From Eudromia elegans (lineage: Eukaryota; Chordata; Aves; Tinamiformes; Tinamidae): a DNA stretch of 64,000 nucleotides. The notes beneath the pieces are model-generated. The model did not search any database, was not told where the DNA came from, and saw only the letters and a program-made list of their open reading frames with translations. This document shows positions 20,964 through 35,446 of this stretch, one piece after another. The stretch spans positions 4,625,889-4,689,888 of the forward strand of contig PTEX01000011.1 of NCBI GenBank assembly GCA_003342815.1, in the 5' to 3' direction. The translations under genes were made by a program, and so were the position numbers. Numbering within the stretch: position 1 is the stretch's first letter; every line of letters begins with the position of its first letter.

Positions 20964-23900
20964 GCATTATTTCCTATTATCTGCTTTTCTCATAGCATGG
21001 ATAGAGAACAGTATTTTTATACTGTCTTTTTTCCTCTGGTGTACAAATCTATACACAGATTACAAATGATCTATGTGGATTTAGACCTGGTAAATTTCTG
21101 GAATTAAATGAATCAGGCATTATTCTTCTGTAGATAGTTTTCTAGCGGTAGATCCTACTTTTTTTACTTTTTTGAATAACCTCCTATGAAAACCTGTACT
21201 GAAGCAGAGTGGGAGCTGGACCTCTTCTACTGTTTATCTTCAGCCTTGTTCTCATGTCAGCTCTGGCTGACAAGCCTCTGTATAATGCCTTTAGCTAGTC
21301 TTCTGTACAGTTATATTGATAAATTTAAGTCTATAGTTTTCTACTAAAGTCTTGCCTACCTGGAAGGTTTTTCATTATAGCCCCCAAATTCCCTCATCTA
21401 TTCACCAGACTGCAGATACATTTCAGTGGTTTGAAGCAGATGAAACCAGCTTGGCTAGGCTGCTTGAAAGAGGTGGAGGCAGAGCCTCCACAACATATTG
21501 TGGTCTTCAGTGCTCTTACGATGTTCATAGTCATTTTCCCTATTCATTCTTCATGAAGTTAAAACCCTTAGCTAGAATTCATGCCTCAGTGAAACACTTA
21601 GACTTGCTCAGTTTTGTAAATTCCCCTTCACAGGATACATTACTTCATTCTTCCAGAAACTCACTTCCCACATGTCAATGAAACAGGCTCCTGTGTGTCT
21701 CAACAACCACATTCAGCTGAGGAGAGGGAGATTGTTCAGGTTTCTTGGAAGCACTTTTACTCATGGTTTTATAGTTGCTGATCTTTGCCATTCAGCAGCT
21801 CTATGGCATTGCCTGCCTTACCTCAGGGCAGCCTTTTATGAGTTTGAGCAAACTCCTCTCCATGGGGCTAGTGCAGCACTAGGGCATTGGTAATGTTCTT
21901 TACAGTGCGCAGAATTAATAACGTGCTGGCACCAGTTGGTCAAGCTCTTTAACATGTGTTGCTGTTAACACAGATGACATCAGTTTTTGTATGGAGAAAA
22001 GTGTTTGTGTCCTGGAAATGAATAATTCTGTCCCACTGCTAAAACTTCCACTTCCCTGATGATACAATGTAAGTGAACTTGGCTTTTTTTCACCAGTCTT
22101 GATTCCTGTCACTATTTTCAGCAGGATATTTAACCACTGTCAGAGTACACAGAGCATAAGACATCCATTTAGATTGAAGCTTTGACTGTTAACACAAAAT
22201 CAATGCTCTAGTGCAGAAAAATCTGCAGCAAAAAAGTCCAGATTCATGTGCATAAATCTACTCATGCTCACAATGAAGTCAATGACAAAAGTGTCATTTC
22301 CCATGTGCTTGAAAAGCTTTTCAGTATTTATGCTTTCAGAATAGAGGCCAGCAGAGGACTGACACATTTGAGACAAGATTTAACTGCTGAGTTCTGTCCA
22401 TAATACATATAAGAAATGTGATTCTGGCCCAGCGTTTAAGATGTAGCTTTTCACAAAGTGCTGAGTGTCACTAAGATATGTCTCTTGATGCTGCAACCAT
22501 GCAGCTGCAAAGCCTTTTCAAGGTCATGGTTAGAAGTTGTGCTTTTGCACGTTCTGACCTACAAATCAGATTTTTTTGTGTGTGTTCATGAGTTCAAAAT
22601 ATTAGGTTTGGACAAATCTTAAGCCTGAAATATTCATGAAGTGCTCTAGCACATCGCTAAAGGTTATTTTAAATTGTGAAAAATAATTCATATTTTCAAA
22701 GTATATCATATAGATACTATGAGAATGAGTCACTGAAAGAACAAGGTTGATCTATAGTGTATTCTCTCAGTAAATACTGAACAATAAAATACTTAGTTGA
22801 TTCATCACTATACTCTTTTCATTTGTTTATACAGTGTTCAGCATAATTCAGTCATGCTTCGTGAACAAGGAGAGCATTCACTTTTATTGCGGCTCTAATA
22901 ATAACCTTCTTTGGACCAAGACTGTATTCTATGCTGAGGAAATATTACCATGGGTACTATTCTGAAGAGGTTTTGTAGCTCTTGGAAGTTTTTCTATGCA
23001 GGAAAGCCTTAATTTTTTTCATGTCATTTAGTGGAACTTCCAGGCACAACAAGAATTCAGTTACAGCTACTTATGTGGCGAAAATCAACTTCATTTCTTT
23101 AAGGGACTATTTGTACGTTTAAGCATTTGAAAGCTGTCCACAGGTTTTTGTAATTTGTGATGTTTTACTGGAATGAATACTCAGATTTTTGCCATTAATA
23201 GGTATGAATCTACGTCAGGAAAAATACTGGGAATCCCAGGCAGTAGTACTTACTTTCTCTTTATTACTAGAAAAGAGTGACAAGGATAAAAGCAGTGTGA
23301 GCATTTTTAGCTTATGCCAGTGTACAACAGTTTTAATTAGGAGGGATAGATCACATAGTCATTTAATCTTTACTGCCTTTACTCCTGCTGCCAGCTCAAG
23401 TTCCTATTACTGCTAATTGTTATGGTGGATTTTATGCTGGCAGAAATTCATTTGGAACAGCTCTAATTATGAACATCTACAGTGGAAGGACACTGCCTTT
23501 TATACATGGCACATATGTTAGGTAAACAAAGACTCCTCCACTTGCTAAATCAGGTTCTGCAAATTTTTCACAGTACGAAAAATGTGAAGGAAATAATTCT
23601 TCCACCTACCAAAAATAAAAAGTGTACACTCAAGTCATAAAGAATTAAATGAAATGCTAGCTACTGGGGGAAGACTTAGTATCACTAAAAAGGTAGTTTT
23701 TCTCAGATGTATTTTCTCAAAATAACCCTAGAAAAAAAAAAACAACCCACCATCTATATAGTAACATTGCATAACACAGATGCCTGTCTTTTACTGAGAA
23801 AGAAAAACAGTGAATTAATGGTGATTAAGAATCTAGTGTATAATAAAGCTAGGCTAAGAGCTAGTCCAAGGGAAGTAGGATAATACTTGAGTTATGCTGA

Positions 23901-26900
23901 GACTAGTTTTAGAACCAGTAAAATTATTCAGCATTGCTGTAAGCTTAAATGCATGTGCACCACAGAGACCTCACTGAACCTACATTTGCAGTCAAAAGTC
24001 TCTGTATTTCAGGGTTGTAATTTAATTTATATTTTACTTTATAACATCTATTGTTACAATGGACCATTTTATTCCCTCTTTAAAGAATGTAATATCTGAA
24101 CTCCAATACTACTGAAATTAATTCCTAAAAATTGAATTTGGAAATGATTTTAACTGTCCTTGTGCCCAATGACATGAATGTTGAATAGAGAAATAAAATT
24201 TAAAAAAAGAGAGAATGTATTTATATGGTAACAATTAAAAAATTAAATAACAGGTATCTAGATGACAATAATTTGATTTGTTTGATGCTCTAAAAGTATC
24301 TACAAGAGGTCATGTCCTACTTACTACTTTTGCTGATCGAGGATACAAGAAGCATGAAACTCCAGAAATGCATCTCAACTAAAATGCACAGAAATGTCTA
24401 ACAGCATCCCAATTTACAGCAGTTCCACTTTAAGTTCACTACACGCCTACTTTGCAATTTATTGAAGACTACGCATCCATGTTGCTCAATAAAAGAAAGA
24501 ACATAACTTTCTTTGGGTATCAGCTGGATGCTGAACAACTTTCTCACATTTTTTCAGCCCTTTTCTCAGTATCTTTGTCGCGGGGCTCCCCTTTGTCACA
24601 CGCTTTCGATGTCAACTTCCATTTTATCTTTCCAACCTCCATTGTTACATGTCATCACCCTTACAGCAGTGGCTCTGTCCTGGGAACAGGACAGTGACAC
24701 TGTCCTTCTGCTACATGACATACTGAAAAACATTATCTGTCAACAGTTGTAACATGAACCTGGTCCTTCTGCTCATTGCTTTACATAATATAGTCCAGAT
24801 AAAAATGTCAGATTTTGTTGCACCTAAATCCCTGATTAAGACAGCAGAGCAATTTAAATTACTCTCTCCTTTAATGTCAGAGTTTCTGTCACATTTGCAA
24901 GGCAAAAGAGAATGGAAGATTTGCAGCTGACTGGTTCACGGAAAATAATAATAAAAAAAGTTTGATAAAACTTAGGCAGTCTAACAACAAAGAACACAGA
25001 TGTGATGCATCCCTTATCACTATGAGGTTGTCTATGCAGCAGGAAATCCTTCATTCACCGTATAAACTTCTTAGAGAACTGCTTAGTTCCACTGGCATAC
25101 TTGGAATTTCAGGAACAGGGTGTTTAGCATTTCCTACACCACTTCATTTCTCAGCCACTACCTGCAAAATTGGGTTTCTTTCTTTTTTCTTTTAAGTAGT
25201 AACTCAAAAGACAATAGTAAAAATCAGGGGTGGAGTACAGAAATGAAATGAGTACCAAAATAAAGCAGCAGACAGAAGCAGAGCAAGCTAACGATGCCTC
25301 CTGCAGATTTGACTCTGATTTGGATTTTGTTTTTCAAGATACAAGGCAACTAAGATATAAAATTTAATCAAAAGTAGAGCTAGTCAAGGATCAGAGCAAA
25401 ACTTTAAATGTCTAAATCCTTGAAAATGAAGACTTATGATGAAAATATGCAACAATGTACCTTTAATTAGTTTACAGATGTCATTAGGCGAATGTCCTGC
25501 TCTTCCTACACCAGTTTCAAGGCTCCTAGGTTGTTTCCTGAAATTACCTTCAAATTCAAACATGCTAGGAGCTTTGCAATGAACAATTTCATACTCAGCT
25601 TTCAGAAAATGAGTTGTAAATTAAATTTATAGTTAATCTCTACAGATTCTGACTTAGTAATTGGTTCATTTTTAATTACAATGTTACTAATTAACTAACA
25701 AGACTCTATTATTTTACTCCCAAAGTTCTGTTTTACCCTTCAAGAGCAAGATGAGGTAAGGAGCATTTTATTTTTAATTAGAAAAAAAACTGGGAGCAGG
25801 CTTGTTTGGAGTTGTATTCTTGTTATACTATGGGAAAACCACAAATAGTATTTGGCATTATGGAAGTGTTTAAGCCCTATAATGAAAGTCTATAATATGT
25901 TTGCAGAATCAGGACTGCCTTTTGAAAACAAAGTAATTTTACATGAGGGCACAATCATGCTGTGACTGAAGTGTAAACAAGCACAAAATAGTTCTCCATA
26001 CTGGTCACAAAAACCACGATACTCCTTCCACTGATGATTTATTCCATCTTATTTCACCTCAGGGAGCTATAAGAGTGATCAGGTATTTACCACTAGAGCA
26101 AGAAAGAGGGATTATATTAATCACAAATGAATTCAACATTGTTGTTTAGGAATGGTCTCAGTATTCACAGGTCATCAGCTAAAAGGGAAGACAAGAAATA
26201 CTAAATTAACTAAGTAAATTAAAGTAACGGAGAAAAATGGCTTTTATAGCACAGAATGGAGCTAAGAACCAGTTATTCAAAGAAAGAGATACAGTCTAAC
26301 ATCTGTAATTCTATTGAAGGGATAATAGTATTGCAGGGATAGCTGATAATTTTGCTCAACTATTTCTTCTTTGATAATGATTTCATACTTTAGGAATTGA
26401 CCTGTTAATTTTGTATCCATCTACTGCTTCTCTTCTGAGGAAATAACAATTTATTTTAAGTTCAACTATCTGACATTTTCAGTATTCTAATTAGAAGTAG
26501 GATCATTTTATTCAGAAAAAGAAAGAAAAGATTCTATATATTTGTAGCACAATATTGTACACTCTTTCATTTTTATAAATTTCTGGTTAACCCTAGTGAA
26601 GCCAGTAAGAGTTTTCTCTTAAACTTTGAAGTGAGCTCTATAAAAATCACAAGTTATACATAGAAGGAATTTGAAATCTCTGCTTCTTGTCTCATGTTTT
26701 GCACAAGAATGTTTTGACAGATGGATGCATTCAGACAGAGCAATGGACAGAATGAACACAGTAAAGATTTTGTGATTATTTTTGCTTCCAACTTCTTGAA
26801 TATTTGGATGACTAAATGCAAAACTATGCTTCTGTGTCTGGAAGGCAATTAACAGCAACAAAACTGGGGAAAAGCCTTTAATTTTATTCTATTAAAAATA

Positions 26901-29473
26901 GAACTGAAGTCTGAGCCATGCAAAGGACACACTTTACGTGGCTACATTACTGAGTTTAAAGGAATTTTTAAAAAATTGAACATTTGCTGGAGTATATGGA
27001 TAGTTGACCTTGCCCGGCTCATTCTCCACACACTTGCCTGGCAGTAAGTGTGGGGCCTGCAGCCTGGTTAGTGCTCACAATGTTTAGCTCAAGCCCCAGT
27101 GAAGGCAGGGGTGAAACACCAGGGTACTTCACCCAAGAGGCGGCCTTGGGATCTTAAAAACGACGACATTTTAAAGACCCATGGCAGAATTTATCAAAGC
27201 AGTGACAGAAGTGTCACCGCTCTAGAGACGTGCACAGCTACAGCCCTTCTGTACTAGCTGATGTGTACTAAAGAATAAATCAGTCAAAACTAAAACTGAT
27301 ATAGTACTTCAGTAAAGGCAAATTTAATATTATATATACCTCAGTATACTGACATTTAGGCATTTGATACTATTGAATAAAATCCAATCTAATATTTAAG
27401 TATATATTTACAGCGCTATTGCTCTAATAATTGATGTTTGTATCAGGAAGTCCTTTGGAGTATTACCCTTTTTTGTGTAATCTATTTTTTTTATCTCAGA
27501 AAAATATACTCTAAAGATATCAGGAAAACACAGACAGATTTAAACAGTGTCCAGTATCTATTAAAAAAAAGGAGAAATTAAAAAGATGCATCTACAGTTG
27601 AATTTTGTTGCCTTTCACCATGGGAATGGTCATTTATTTGCATTTAGTCAATTGGTTTAATTAAGCTTATAACAGGGATGCAATTAAGCCAATTTTCTGA
27701 CACTAAGTCAATCAGCAGGCATAACTGCCTCTAAAAGCCTATTTTTCCATATACCACTCTTTACTTGTCACCTTTGGGTAAACATAAACATTTCTGGACT
27801 GAGAACTCTCCATTAACTATCTTTCTCTTTCCATAAAATAGTGTTTGTAATAACATTTTCTCATCTTGAATGTTGTTAAACATAAACTTGCTACTTCCAA
27901 TTTTCTAGGACAAGTTAACTTCTATTTCACCCTGAAATTCTTTTTACCTTTCACAGGGATATTTAAATATCAGATTTCAGTTATCTAGTTGGTGCCTACA
28001 GAACTATCATCAGTCTAGTTTATGGCTGAAATGTTACTTACTATGGCATTCCAAGGACATTAGCAAGCTCATTCTCCTATTTAATGAATATGTGTTAGCT
28101 GAGATTCCTTATAAATGTCTAACCCTTTCAGATGACTGTTAAGGTGACTGAAGGCTTTACTGATTTAAAATATGAATGTGGCTTCTTTAAAGTTCTGACC
28201 TTAAAATAAACAATATATTTTGAATATGTAAATAAAGAATTCTTTTTTTAATCCTCCTTTTGATGTAAGGGCCAAGGTGCAAAGTTATGTTACCATACTT
28301 GAGAAGCATCAAGCTTACAGAAAGCAATATTTTCCTGAAACAAGTTAGCCTGGCACAGTAGCAATAGCACATATGCTGCCAGCTGAGAAAAACAATATGT
28401 TATAGTATTATGTGGTATTACCAGTAGTTTTATATACAGCAAGCATTATTCTGTGATACAACCTATAAGTATACCTTGAGCCTTCAGAGTGGGTCACCTG
28501 AAGAGGTTGTCCCCTTTTTATTCATTAAGAAGATTTGTAAACAAAATCTGCTTGTTTTCAGAAGCATCGGGGATGATGAAACTTCCCTTTGTGTTTTCTA
28601 CTATGCAACTTTTGGCAGGGCTGAAACTTTGCATGCTTAAATGTTGTATACTCCTAAGTCATTTAATATTTCATATGGGGTATAGAAATACTTCAAAGAT
28701 ATAATTTCTTGGATCTGATCTTGCAATACTAGAACCCCCATCTTATCAAAGTTTTTAATGGCATACTTGACTTTAAGTAAAAGAGCAGTCATCCTCCTTG
28801 AATAGTTTCATTATTCATGTTCTTAAAAGTGGATGCCTACTTAAGAAAGTGAGGGAATCATGGCCTAAATCAAGAGCTGCCATATTTAATTCAGCTTACA
28901 CTGCTGTGAGATCAGAACGAAACATATAAGGTCCAATTCTTCTTGTCACATTTTCTTTTAACTTCTGTGCAAAGCGAGTACCAAATCCTGTGCAACCAGA
29001 TGTCTCCATTGTGGAGTCAGCTACCTGTAGTTAAACAACATGCAATGCAAAGAAAGCCTGGCTACATTTCATATTATCTTGAAGAAACCTCTGTAGAAAA
29101 TCTTGTTTTTGCAGTTTACCTGCATCTGTTCTCACCCAACTATGATTGGTTGTAGTTAATGATAAAGTTAATGATCAAGTTAAAGATCTGTACCTTTCTG
29201 AATAGACTCATTATCCAGTGGATTAGCACCATACGAAATGGTACAATGTAAACTCTCAGAGTTGGTTAAACCCATGTTTCTCTGTATTCAGAGCTGTAAT
29301 TGTTTATGCTCTTTTCTTACTGGCTAGTATTCACAAAATTGCTAACTCTATTAAGTAAATAAACAGGATTCATATCTTCTGTGAGATATCACATATTCTT
29401 TGTGGGTACCGATAATATAAAGCACATATTTGGGTCCTTTTTGGACCATTGAGGAATCTATTTTGTATTGATA
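20964..29473. other. Gene-free AT-rich DNA downstream of RRAD
   Basis: About 8.5 kb without a supported gene. The longest frame (109 codons, + strand 21352-21681) has no domain and lies just past the RRAD 3' end, so it may belong to a longer 3' UTR or be chance. A block at about 27590-27790 rich in homeodomain-type and octamer-type motifs is listed separately. No interspersed repeat is recognisable in this part. Confidence 0.55.
27590..27790. promoter_or_regulatory. Candidate non-coding regulatory block
   Basis: Within 200 bases there are ATTTGCAT (octamer type), TTTAATTAAG and CAATTAAG (homeodomain cores), two copies of AGTCAAT, and TTGTCACCTTTG. This density of complete factor motifs is typical of conserved enhancers. 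The call is by eye only and no conservation data were used. Confidence 0.25.
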
Positions 29474-29807
29474 CAACTCCAAGTGGGGCTCTGCGCTTCG
29501 TCCTTGTCTGAACCCCATGCTGTCCCTATTCCTGAAGTCTTCCTGGCGGTGAAGAAAGTGCCTCTCATCACCAACTGTGATTGCGACAGGAGGCAGAAAG
29601 TAAGTGAAGGATGAGTCTTAACACAGCCTTACACTTCCCTTGCCATGTTCATTTGAGCCCAACTCCAAGCGGGGCTCTACGCTTCCTCCTTGTCTCAATG
29701 CTACGCTATCACTATTCCTGGAGTCTCAAATAATGTCAAGCAAATGCCACGCTCCACCAGTACTGTTCCTGACTTGAACCATAGAGTAGATGAATGATGC
29801 ATCTTGA
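29474..29807. repeat. Diverged 186-bp direct tandem duplication
   Basis: A unit beginning CAACTCCAAG at 29474 recurs at 29660. The first 67 bases of the two copies agree at about 85 percent by my hand alignment. The following 80 bases or so align less well but clearly, without large gaps. The second unit is cut short by the CR1 insertion at about 29808. I do not recognise the unit as a named repeat family. Both copies are open in the same frame for about 45 codons, but the differences are mostly amino-acid changing, which argues against a coding role. Confidence 0.85.
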
Positions 29808-30400
29808 TCACAGAATCATAGAATTATAGAATACTTAATGTTGGAAGGGATCTCTAGAGGTCATCTAGTCCAACTCTCCTGCACACGCAGGGTCTCCTAG
29901 AACATGTGGCACAGGATTGTGTCCAAGCGTGTTTTGAAGATCTCCAGAGAGGGAGACTCCACTACCTCTCTTGGCAACCTGTTCCAGTGCTGTCATCCTC
30001 ACTGTTTTAAGAAATTCTTTCTTAAGTTCCTGTGGAACTTCTAGTGCCTCAATTTGTGGCCGTTTCCTCTAGTCCTATTTTTGGCCATCACTCAGAAGAA
30101 GCTGGCCCATCCTCCTCACTCCCTCCCTTAAGGTACTTATAAACACTGATTAGGTCCCCTCTCAGCCTTCTCATCTTCAGACCGAACAGGCCCAGCTCTC
30201 TCAGCTTTTGCGCATAGGGAAGATGTTCCAGGCCCCTGATCATCCTCATAACTCTGTGCTGGACTCTCTCCAGCAGCTCCACATCCCTCTTGTACTGGGG
30301 AGCCCAGAATTGCATACAGTACCCCAGGCGTGGTCTCACCAGGGCTGTTCAGAGGGGGATGATCACCTCCCTCGACCTGCTAGAGATACTGTTCTTATCA
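29808..30400 (-). mobile_element. CR1 LINE, 5'-truncated 3' part, minus strand
   Basis: The left end, CACAGAATCATAGAATTATAG, is the reverse complement of the CR1 3' tail, so the element runs right to left. Between 30088 and 30339 the minus strand still encodes the C-terminal CR1 reverse-transcriptase segment, with [36 protein letters not shown] and [16 protein letters not shown]. The element is truncated at its 5' end near 30400, as most CR1 copies are. Most of the ORF2 protein is missing, so it is not capable of movement. Confidence 0.93.
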
Positions 30401-33400
30401 CTGGTCACGTGATATTATTAAGTGAGCAAGATATATTTGTGATTTATTTCAGAGTTTTCCTGAAGGCTTTTTGCCTAAAATGTAATATATGAAAAAAATC
30501 AATCATCAAAGTGGGGCTTATTAGCCTGTCAGTTGAAGCATTTTCTGAAACTACTATAAAAGAGGTAGGAGTCAAAGAGACTAAAATGTCTCATCTGCAC
30601 TACAGTGGTCTGGTGTTTTTTGCAAGAAACTTTTGTTGTATGCCAAAAAATATTTTATTCTTGGCTTTCTATCTGCTTTTAAACCCTTCTGTTCTTTCAG
30701 GACCCTTTTGCTGGAATGCAAGAAATACAAGAAGCCACCACTGGAATCAGACAAAAATACATTCACTTTAATAAATTTCTTTAGCAGCCTCCTTCTTGCT
30801 CTCTGTCAGACTAATCTTTATATCCACTGAGCACATTTTGAAAGCAGACTGAGTTTAGGAGTTCAGTGTGAAAATGGAACTAAAATAATTTTGTCTGGTC
30901 TTGATTTACTTAAAAAAATAGCCAAATGTCAAAGAAGTATTTGGAAAGTGTCTTTTTTCCAAGAAAAAAATGTCAACAGAAATGCACAAGCATTTTTTAA
31001 AGCACGTTTCAATTTCAAAAGAAGGTCCCCAAAATTTAGGCCTGAAAAAGTTGCCGTGGTAAATCCAAGGAGTGACAGTTTCTGTCCTGTCCTGCTGCAT
31101 GAAATGGCCTCTGTAACAGGTCCATGTGCATTACCTACACGCCAATGTTTTTCTCGCCTTTCAGAGTCCCTGGCCACTGCACACCAGGAGAAACAAAGGG
31201 CTATGGAAAAGGCAGTTCACAGAGGAGAGCAGAGCTATCAGCGACCTCTTCCCTCATTTACCAGGATCTGGTAAATATGAAGGCAGGATCTTCATTTTAA
31301 ATAATGAATTAAAAAGACCTAGCCTACTTTTAGTTCTACAGTTATTATACTGATAATCTTTAAACAATAAATGACACAAAACAAAAATGACATCTTAATT
31401 TGTACGTATTAACATTGTTCGCTGGAGTCACTCAGTTAAAACACACACTGAAACCAATCTATACTGTGTACCTTATTTTGGCATTTCACAATACACAGGG
31501 AGATTTTGGAGAAAGCACCATAATTATTTAAGAAAACAAAGCCAAAGTCATTTTAACACAAATATGATGTTGCTACTCAAACTTACTACAGAGTCTGCAA
31601 CCAAAACAAAGCAAGTGTCAACAATACTAAGTTTTGTCTTCTAGTATATAACAACCTGTTTGTCTTCACAGCAACTGTTCTCTGTTAGAACAACAAATAT
31701 AGTCATTCTCCTTCCCATTCATAAGCACCATCTGCCATTTAATAAGTGTTTTCAGTGACTCATTATTCCATACTTAAACTGACTTTGAACAGACACTGCT
31801 GCTTTATTGCTTCTGTGCTTTGTGCCACTCTTAGAGGCAATGCTGATCATGTCTGTCCAGGCTTGTGTAACTGATGCTAGAACTTTATTTTGAGCACTAA
31901 TATTTCTTTCCATACCTAAAACTAACTAAATTCACACAATGCACACAATCTGGTACAACTGTACTATTCCACAAAAATGAACATTTTATCATTACGCCTT
32001 ACTTTCTGCTCGCTTTTCATGTCAGAACTTTAGCATGGCACTTAGACATCAGTGAATGAAAAAGGCTTGATTTTATAGAGACTACTTGAACAATTGTTGG
32101 CAACTGAGTATCTTAAAAAATAGTAGTCAATAATGCTAATTAAAGAAATAAAGATTAAATATATCATTCTTTCAGAATTAAGCTCACATTGCCTTACCCA
32201 ATAAGAATTTGCAGATTGAAGAACATAGACTAATCTGGGTTCATTCTCTAGAAGGCCACTGAAGTCAAATTTGGCACCACTCAAGATCCTCTCAGATACC
32301 ATAAACGTTCCAACATGCTGGTTGATTATAGCTACAAACTTTTAATTATTAGTAACAATAATAAAACCTGTAGATTTCAGCAGGGCCCATCTTTTGTCTC
32401 TTCTCTGACCTTTCCAGTGGGCGATAGGAGGCACAGAGAAAGCTGCTTATCTCTAAAGTGTGTTATAAAACAAGTTCTTTTAAAAACAGGCAACTGTGGA
32501 AGTGTTGCATCCAGTATTGAATTCCACAATCATAAGAACAGCAGCAAAAGATGTGAATGACAATGTGTCACAGGATGTCCTCTCTGCAGTCCAAAGCACA
32601 GGGACAAAGCAAGGTAGCATTAACCTGACCAGCTCCTTTCTATGGACACATTTCTCTTGAAATAGTGAAGAAATAGTTTAGATATTATCTATCTGCTAGA
32701 GAGAATGGAATATCAAAGTAGCAAGCATAAAATGTGCTCCATCCCCAAAGAGGACTGTCTGCGTGGAGAGTAGATATCAAGTACACTGCTCTTTGGGATT
32801 ACGGTACTTTTAATTTGCCATTTGGCAATATGAACACAGTACACAAGGCATAAAATATAGAAACCATGCTACTGCTTGTTCCATAACAAGCCTTTTGCAC
32901 ACTCTGTTGTGGAGTTCCCTTCAGATATCAGTACAAAGCTGCCTGCTCAGTAGAGAAATGTCAAGGAAGAGATAAGCAGGCTAAAAGAAGACTATCTTAG
33001 CAGTATGGACTGTTCTATCATTAGTTCTATAGATAAACTTCCCAACATATTTTTGAATATCACATGTTATTGCCTAGCTGAACATAAAGTCAGAGGAGTC
33101 AGGAAACAGTATTTTAATATGGAAGTAGGGGAAAGTTAATTTAACTACGTTAAACCATGGTTAAGCCATGATATTAATGTGGCTCTGTTGTCAGAAAAAT
33201 GGAGTAAAACATCTCCCAAAGATTTACTCTTAAAAGTCAGGAACAGCAAGAAAATGAGTTATCTTCAGGTGATGGTATGGTAAATAAAGGTCAAATCCTA
33301 CTCATATGAGTATCAGCAATTTCCATTTTTCTCAAGGAATTGTTCTGAAATACTTCATCAATTGGTACTTCTTGCACTTGGCGCTTACTGTTTCAGCACA

Positions 33401-35446
33401 GGATGAATGTTTCAAATGCTTCTAATGTTTCAAACTATTCAAGGGACATGACACTGACCATTAAAATAAAGAGATTTGCACAGCAAAAAGATCTTCACAA
33501 GAAAATGTCCATTAAATTATCCATTGCATCTGGTCTACCAGGGTCATGGGAACCAAAATTGGGCGCAGTCACCACTATAGTTTACTTTTCAACGAGTTCT
33601 ACAATGAAAGAGAATATGTCTGGACCAGTTTTTAAAAAAAAAGTGACAATCAAGCGAATATGCTATTTTCCTGAGGTGACTCCGTAAAGGCACAATCTAG
33701 AGATCACCCTTACCTTCAGACATATATTAAAATGCTTTTCTTTCACAATATATTTTTAAAATGTTAACTGACATATTTTTAGAAGTCCTCTTAGTCATAT
33801 TTAAATACATCCCAAAGGGATTGAATTTAGACTGCAACTAATTTTCTCCTTCTTTACAAGGCCAGTACAAACAAAGTGTAAAAAGCTTCTAAATAAAACA
33901 GGAAGTACTTCAATGCTAACACAGATGTCAGGCAGTCATGATACAGGGCAAAAACCAGCAGAGAATGTGACCTTTTAGGGAGTATTTTCCTCTCATATTG
34001 TCATAAATCAGGAGCAACTCCACTGAACTCTGGCTTATTATATTGATGAAAATAACAGTAAGCCAGAAGAAAATAAGATTCTTGATTAATCATGAAAAGT
34101 TCTTTCCTGTCTGAACTACTTAGCAGTCTTCAGTATGATGGCTTCCTCAATTTATTCATTTAGCTTGCATTGATCATGCTGCTTTGCGTCACATCTCAGG
34201 AGGTGGCTTTTAACAGCAGCATTTGTTGTATTGTAGACATTATAAAAGGTTTGCTGTGCATTTATTTCGATATGTTTGTAGGAAAGGCAAAAGTTCCCTC
34301 ATGCCACAGCAGCAGAAGGCTTCACAGTGTGAAGGCTAAATGCGTTTTCATGGGTACTTGTCATTTACTTCAATTTGTTACAAAAACTTGGAGGAAAAAT
34401 AGGTAGAGATATGCAGTGCTGCAATCTATAGCGCTACCTTACTGACATTTAATTTAATAGCACTGTTCTGACGCTAATATTTTTCTGAACGTTATTACTG
34501 TCCCAGATATTAACCCTTCCATGGCTTGTCTCCTTTCATTTTAATGAGAATGCCTTTAAGTACAATGCATTTCAACATTGGAATATAGGAAAAAGGTTGC
34601 CTATAAAAAGCATGTTTTATGTTGATTTCCACTATGTTTCAGACAAATTAGCATGTCAACATGCCTCTATACCAGGAGTATCCTTCACACACCACTGGCT
34701 TGGATGAGCCCTCCACACCAAATGCTGATTTCCAAGATAAACAGCTCCAAGCTAACCTTTGGAGCACATTTCTAGAGTGCTTCAAGGACAGCGGCTATTT
34801 CTTTACTTACACACGGTGAGATAAAGCTGTGTAGTTCTCCCTTGTTCTTTCCTGGGATTTTTATAACCATACACCTTAAGCCTAAGGAAATAGAGGTCTT
34901 ATTTATTTTGAGTGCATGTGTACAGCAAACAAGCATGAGAACAAGGATGTATTATATTTCAGGGGTAAAACATAGCAGTTCAGTTGCTGTTACCAGAAAA
35001 GTACTGAAAACCCTACACTCGTAATAAAACTTTGAATAACCAATCTGTGCATAATAGAGAATTCAGCAGCCGTCACATTGTGGAAGAAAAAAAATTATAT
35101 CTGATGGAAAGTTCTTCACTAGAGTTAAATTATTTAAGTACTGGAAATTTAATCTCTTGGTATTAGTCACTCTGAGTGTCACTTTATCATGACCTCAGCA
35201 AAGCTGAGATTTTCTACCACTCTAGGCAGAAAGATTTCTACTAGATGGTATTCCCTATCGCCAGATGATACTGCTGATTTTACCTACTGATAGAATACGG
35301 CAACTCAAATGTAATAATGGAATGAAATGCAAAGGGAGAATAATGCCGCATTTGAAAAAGCCAACGTAGGAGCTTTGCTTAAACGTATGTCATAGCACTG
35401 TGTTGTAAGTGCAGCTAGTGGTGCATTTCAATTTTCATGGTCTAGG
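30401..35446. other. Gene-free AT-rich DNA between CR1 copies
   Basis: Five kilobases with no supported gene. Frames of 94-127 codons occur (+ strand 30891-31274 and 33403-33687), but none resembles a known family and the surrounding splice context is poor. A short motif resembling old amniote repeats (CAGGAGCAACTCCACTGAA) is at about 34009-34027. Confidence 0.55.

Noticed and set aside
30891-31274. Plus-strand frame of 127 codons rich in basic residues
   Set aside because: The sequence is AT-rich and the predicted protein has no domain or conserved motif. Chance length is plausible in 64 kb.
33403-33687. Plus-strand frame of 94 codons, initially attractive as a small protein
   Set aside because: It starts in a short local repeat (AATGTTTCAAA twice) and shows no signal peptide, transmembrane segment or known family.
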